In this document: positions 60,614 to 64,000 of the stretch, in pieces
Numbering within the stretch: position 1 is the stretch's first letter
How the letters are laid out: every line of letters begins with the position of its first letter
Origin: Mercurialis annua
Taxonomy: Eukaryota; Streptophyta; Magnoliopsida; Malpighiales; Euphorbiaceae
Assembly (NCBI RefSeq): GCF_937616625.2
Contig: NC_065571.1
Span: 9,178,501 to 9,242,500, forward strand
DNA length: 64,000 bases
Direction: 5' to 3'
The notes under the pieces: model-generated
What the model was told of the DNA's origin: nothing
The model's input: only the letters and a program-made list of their open reading frames with translations
The model's database searches: none
Program-made: the position numbers and the translations under genes

Positions 60614-62567
60614 CTTCTTTTTGTAGTCTTACATTTTCAATGATAATAATATACATTATTTTTAGAATTAATTACCAGAAACTCCTTGAAATTAAATCAA
60701 ACTAACTAAATTCTTTCTTATATTTAAAGAAATTATTTTCCAAATACCTATTTTTAGCAAAGTATTTACATCATTTTTACCCATCTTTTTTTCTTATCCA
60801 AGGCTATCTAATTCGCCAACTTATTTACCAAAATACCCACTATATAAAAAAGTCTTATCTCATTTTAGATTAAACTTTTACATAGCCACCTTTCTCTCTC
60901 TTCTCTCTCAAAGTTCTCTCTTATTTTCTTTTTATTTTCTTCTTCTTTTTCATTTGATTTTCAGTTTATCTCCTCCGATTACTTTTCCGTTCGTCTTTCT
61001 GGTCGCGCTTCCGTTCGTCTACTTCCGATGGATTTCTCGTCGTTTTTCCGTTCGTCTTTTCCGTTCGCGCTATGGATTTCTCGACTCGTTTTTAAATTTG
61101 TGTAATTTTTTAGATTTCTTTAATGATTTAAATATTTTATAAATTAATAATTATAGATCTATAATTTTTTGTTTATAAAATTGTTATATTATTCATAAAA
61201 TTATTTATTTTGTCTTCTCTTATTCATAGATTTGTTTATTGCTACTAATTTTGGAAAGAAAATATTGATTTATGGTGCATTTGTAATAATTTTATAATAT
61301 ATTTACATTTTATGTATTTTTGGTGTATAAATAGTGTATTTCTACCGTTTTTTTGTATATTTATAGTGCATTTACAGTGTTTATGGTATATTTGCAGTGT
61401 TTATGGTGTATTTGCAGTGTTTCATGGTTAAACCACAAAAAACACTACAAAATTCCATAAATACACTACTTATACACTGTTTATACACTATTTATACACT
61501 ACTTATACACTATATATACACTAATTTTACACTATATAAACACCATAAAAACACTATATATACACTACTGTTAAACTATAAAAAATAAAATAAAAAATTT
61601 CAGGAAAAAAATCTAAAAAAAATAAAAACTAACACTATATATACACTAATCTTACACTATATAAAAAAACTGCCGGTCGATTTGGTTAGTTCGGTCGATC
61701 GAACCGAAAAAACCGAAAACCGAAATTGAAAACCGAAAAAGGTATTTATGAAATAAAAAAAAGGTATTTTTCATAAATAAAAAACGTCATAAAAGAAAAG
61801 TCAAAACTTGCAATGTAAAGTTGCAAATAAACTGCCAAAACATATATTTTGGGAAATTACCACATATTTAAAACTTCGAAATTTCTCATCCATCAATTAT
61901 AAAATAAAAAAAGAAAAAAAAACTCTCATTCATTTGTTAATTTTTGTTAGTTGACTAAAAAATCTTATAACAAAAAATGAAATGAAATTTAATTTATGTA
62001 TCTATTTTCTTTTATAAAAGTATATATATATATCGTAATTGTTTTTAAATATATAGTTTATAATTATTTAAAAAAGTTAAAATTTATTTATAATTGTTAT
62101 TTTATTTATTTTATCACATTCTTTAATACTTATGATTATCACCTAAAATGTATTATTATTATTAGTAACACTAATTTTTTATTTCTCCAAAATTTATTAT
62201 AAAAATTATATTCATATTCATATGCATATACAAATACAAATATATATTTATTTTTATGAATATTTTTAAAAAATAAGTATAATAAATATTATTATAATTA
62301 CTTTCTAAATTGAGTTAAATGCAAATAATTCAAAACTTTTAGCGCTTTAGTTGTGATTTTGAGGTTGTGGCAAATTTATCATTAACTTTCGTAAATTTTG
62401 CAATTTAAAATATCGAACAAATGACAGTAATATTGTGTTGTAAAAATAGGGTTAGTTACAGATATATACATAAAAATAGAATTTATTTCATGCGGTACGT
62501 TCCCTTCTATACTAAATAACATGCGATACATTTTCTAACCAAAATATTACATTTTGTACGTACTATG
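60614..62567. other. AT-rich spacer with minisatellite, no gene seen
   Basis: A CT-rich stretch at 60890-61080, with repeated TTCCGTTCGTCT, looks like a leader but no ORF follows. From 61260 to 61670 is a minisatellite. At 61680-61740 short GGTTCGGTCGATCGAACCG-type inverted motifs occur. Beyond is very AT-rich sequence. Confidence 0.45.
61260..61670. repeat. Degenerate TATACACTA minisatellite with an orientation switch
   Basis: The left half reads (G)TGTATTT(G/A)CAGTGTTTATGG units and the right half reads their complement type, (TTTA)TACACTA(C/T). The array changes strand near 61430. Confidence 0.65.
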
Positions 62568-64000
62568 TGTTGAGAATAAACCCAACTTGTAGTAATCCGG
62601 AAGTCGGATGTCGATCCCACGGAGACAAGAGGTTTAAAGTGAATGAAATTGACTTTGATTTTCAATTCGGAAAGCAAACGAGTAATTGGATTTTTGATTA
62701 ATAACTACGGAACTAAATTTAAGCAATCACTAATTAGACTAAGAAGCAATTAAAAATTAAACAACTAATTGATTAAAGGATTAAAAACAATAATTAAAAG
62801 CGCCTAAGGGTTGCTAATCATGCCAACGAGATTCCTAGGTAATAGGTCGGGTATACGGGTATTGGTTCGGGTCGAGCCATTCTAAGGTATCTAAATCCGC
62901 TCTCTCGAGCCGGAAGTTGAAGAACCGACAATTGATTAATGAGTCGAAATCCAACTCACTCTCGTGCAATTGGATGTCGACTACAACAATCAATCCGATT
63001 AATCCGCAAACTCAAACAACCGCTAAATCCCTAAATCACTCTCGTGCATTAGGTCTTAAACTTATGCTCAACTAGGTCTATTTTATTAGCTTAACTCTCG
63101 CCCTCACTAATCAAACACAAATCATAAATTAAGAAACTAACTTAATCTAAGCATTAAGATCATTAAACACAACAAAACCCTAACCCATACAACCCTAACC
63201 AATCATCTAGCAATCATATATAGCAATCATAAACAACCCCTAGACTAGGAGTTTAACTACTCATAACTAACCTAACATTAACTACTAAGCAACAATTAAT
63301 CAACATAATAAGGATTAGAGTAAATACCTTAAGTGAGAAAGGAATCAATAACATAAACAAGATAATGAAGATAGAAACTCAAAAGCTTGCATTAATGGAG
63401 ATGAAACCCGAACTATAAAATCTGTAAATTAAATGAAGAACACCAAGAACTATGAAGATCTTATTCTAAAAGTAGAGAGCAAAAGGAATAATATTGATCG
63501 ATTCAAAGTTGTTGTTTACCAAAGTGAATGATTCTTGACCTAAAAGATAATGTGTCTTATATAGTCTGGATAAAAAGGGAAATAAAAACATCCTAGTACA
63601 AGAGGTGTTGGGCTAAAAGAGGAAGTGGGCCACTTAAAGCTCTTTGTTCAAAACAGATTTCGTCTTCACCTTTTTCCCATGTCTTGGTCGAGAAGCTCAT
63701 TTAAGTTGAGCTTCTCGATCGAGAAGCTCCTTTGATAAACCTTCGTGCAAAATCATCCTTCATGTCTTGGTCGAGAAGCTCATGTCTTGGTCGAGACATG
63801 TGTTAAATTACACATGTCTCTTTTGCTTCTCAGCTTCTCTTTTGCTCATGAACTTCTCTTCCAAGACATGCTTTAAAAACTTGATTTCTCTTTAACTCTT
63901 TGCTTTAGCTTCCGACTTTGATATTTCTTTAATTCTTCACTCTTTTTAGCCCAAATAGTTCCGCAAACACTCCAAATCACCTGAAACGCCAACACACATA
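62568..64000. other. Repeat-like non-coding stretch to the window end
   Basis: Starts TGTTGAGAATAAACCCAAC and contains GTCGATCCCACGGAGAC, a phrase common in plant transposon ends. Multiple TCGAGAAGCTC copies occur at 63680-63800. No long ORF, so it could be part of a large LTR or other element that continues outside the window. Class not determined. Confidence 0.4.
63678..63800. repeat. Repeated CATGTCTTGGTCGAGAAGCT motif and 22-nt palindrome
   Basis: CATGTCTTGGTCGAGA occurs at 63678, 63761 and 63781. A perfect 22-nt palindrome (half-site GAGCTTCTCGA) is at 63708-63729. Confidence 0.7.

Overview
This is a plant nuclear genome window. The genes have many small GT-AG introns and long AT-rich spacers. 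Proteins with plant-specific signatures (CC-NBS-LRR, CYP716-type P450, FAD4, CRS2-associated factor) and Ty1/copia and Mutator-type repeats all point to a eudicot. I cannot name the genus or order from sequence alone.

Layout, left to right. At 1-6.8 kb are the 3' end of a DEAD-box RNA helicase 32 gene (+) and an RBP45-type RNA-binding protein (-). A broken gene fragment and GATACAT-type minisatellites follow (7.5-9.6 kb). Next come a large CC-NBS-LRR resistance gene (-, 10.8-16.1 kb), a purple acid phosphatase (+, 17.5-19.7 kb), a mitochondrial-type CRM-domain splicing factor (-, 20.8-22.5 kb), a DTW-domain tRNA aminocarboxypropyltransferase (-, 22.9-23.8 kb), a TMEM14/FAX-type membrane protein (+, 24.7-26.4 kb) and a CYP716-like P450 (+, 27.3-29.6 kb). 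Two tandem paralogues of a secreted protein of unknown function lie on the minus strand (30.0-34.8 and 39.1-44.3 kb). From 44.4 to 57 kb the window is almost entirely repeats: a 4.9-kb copia element with matching LTRs and a 5-bp duplication, nested foldback elements, Mutator-type MITEs, a three-copy tandem repeat carrying foldbacks, and a second copia remnant. At 57.2-60.4 kb the plastid desaturase FAD4 (+) and the ESCRT-II subunit VPS22 (-) converge. An initiator tRNA-Met sits just upstream of VPS22. The last 3.4 kb is AT-rich and repetitive with no recognised gene.

The housekeeping genes are not one pathway. Their order matches what I remember of two Arabidopsis segments: RH32, RBP45A, CRM, DTW and an unknown gene on chromosome 5, and RBP45C, an unknown gene, FAD4 and VPS22 on chromosome 4. 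This window therefore looks like an unfractionated version of that duplicated block, with the NLR, phosphatase, FAX, P450 and transposons added.

The two most interesting items are the tandem unknown pair and the repeats around it. The pair keeps an ordered G-D, H, E, G-x-P-Y-G and C pattern that looks like a circularly permuted NlpC/P60 (papain-like) fold. Two Mutator-type MITEs with perfect 9-bp duplications sit in introns of the second copy, and a protease-less copia element with an Asn in its reverse transcriptase YVDD box lies next to its promoter.
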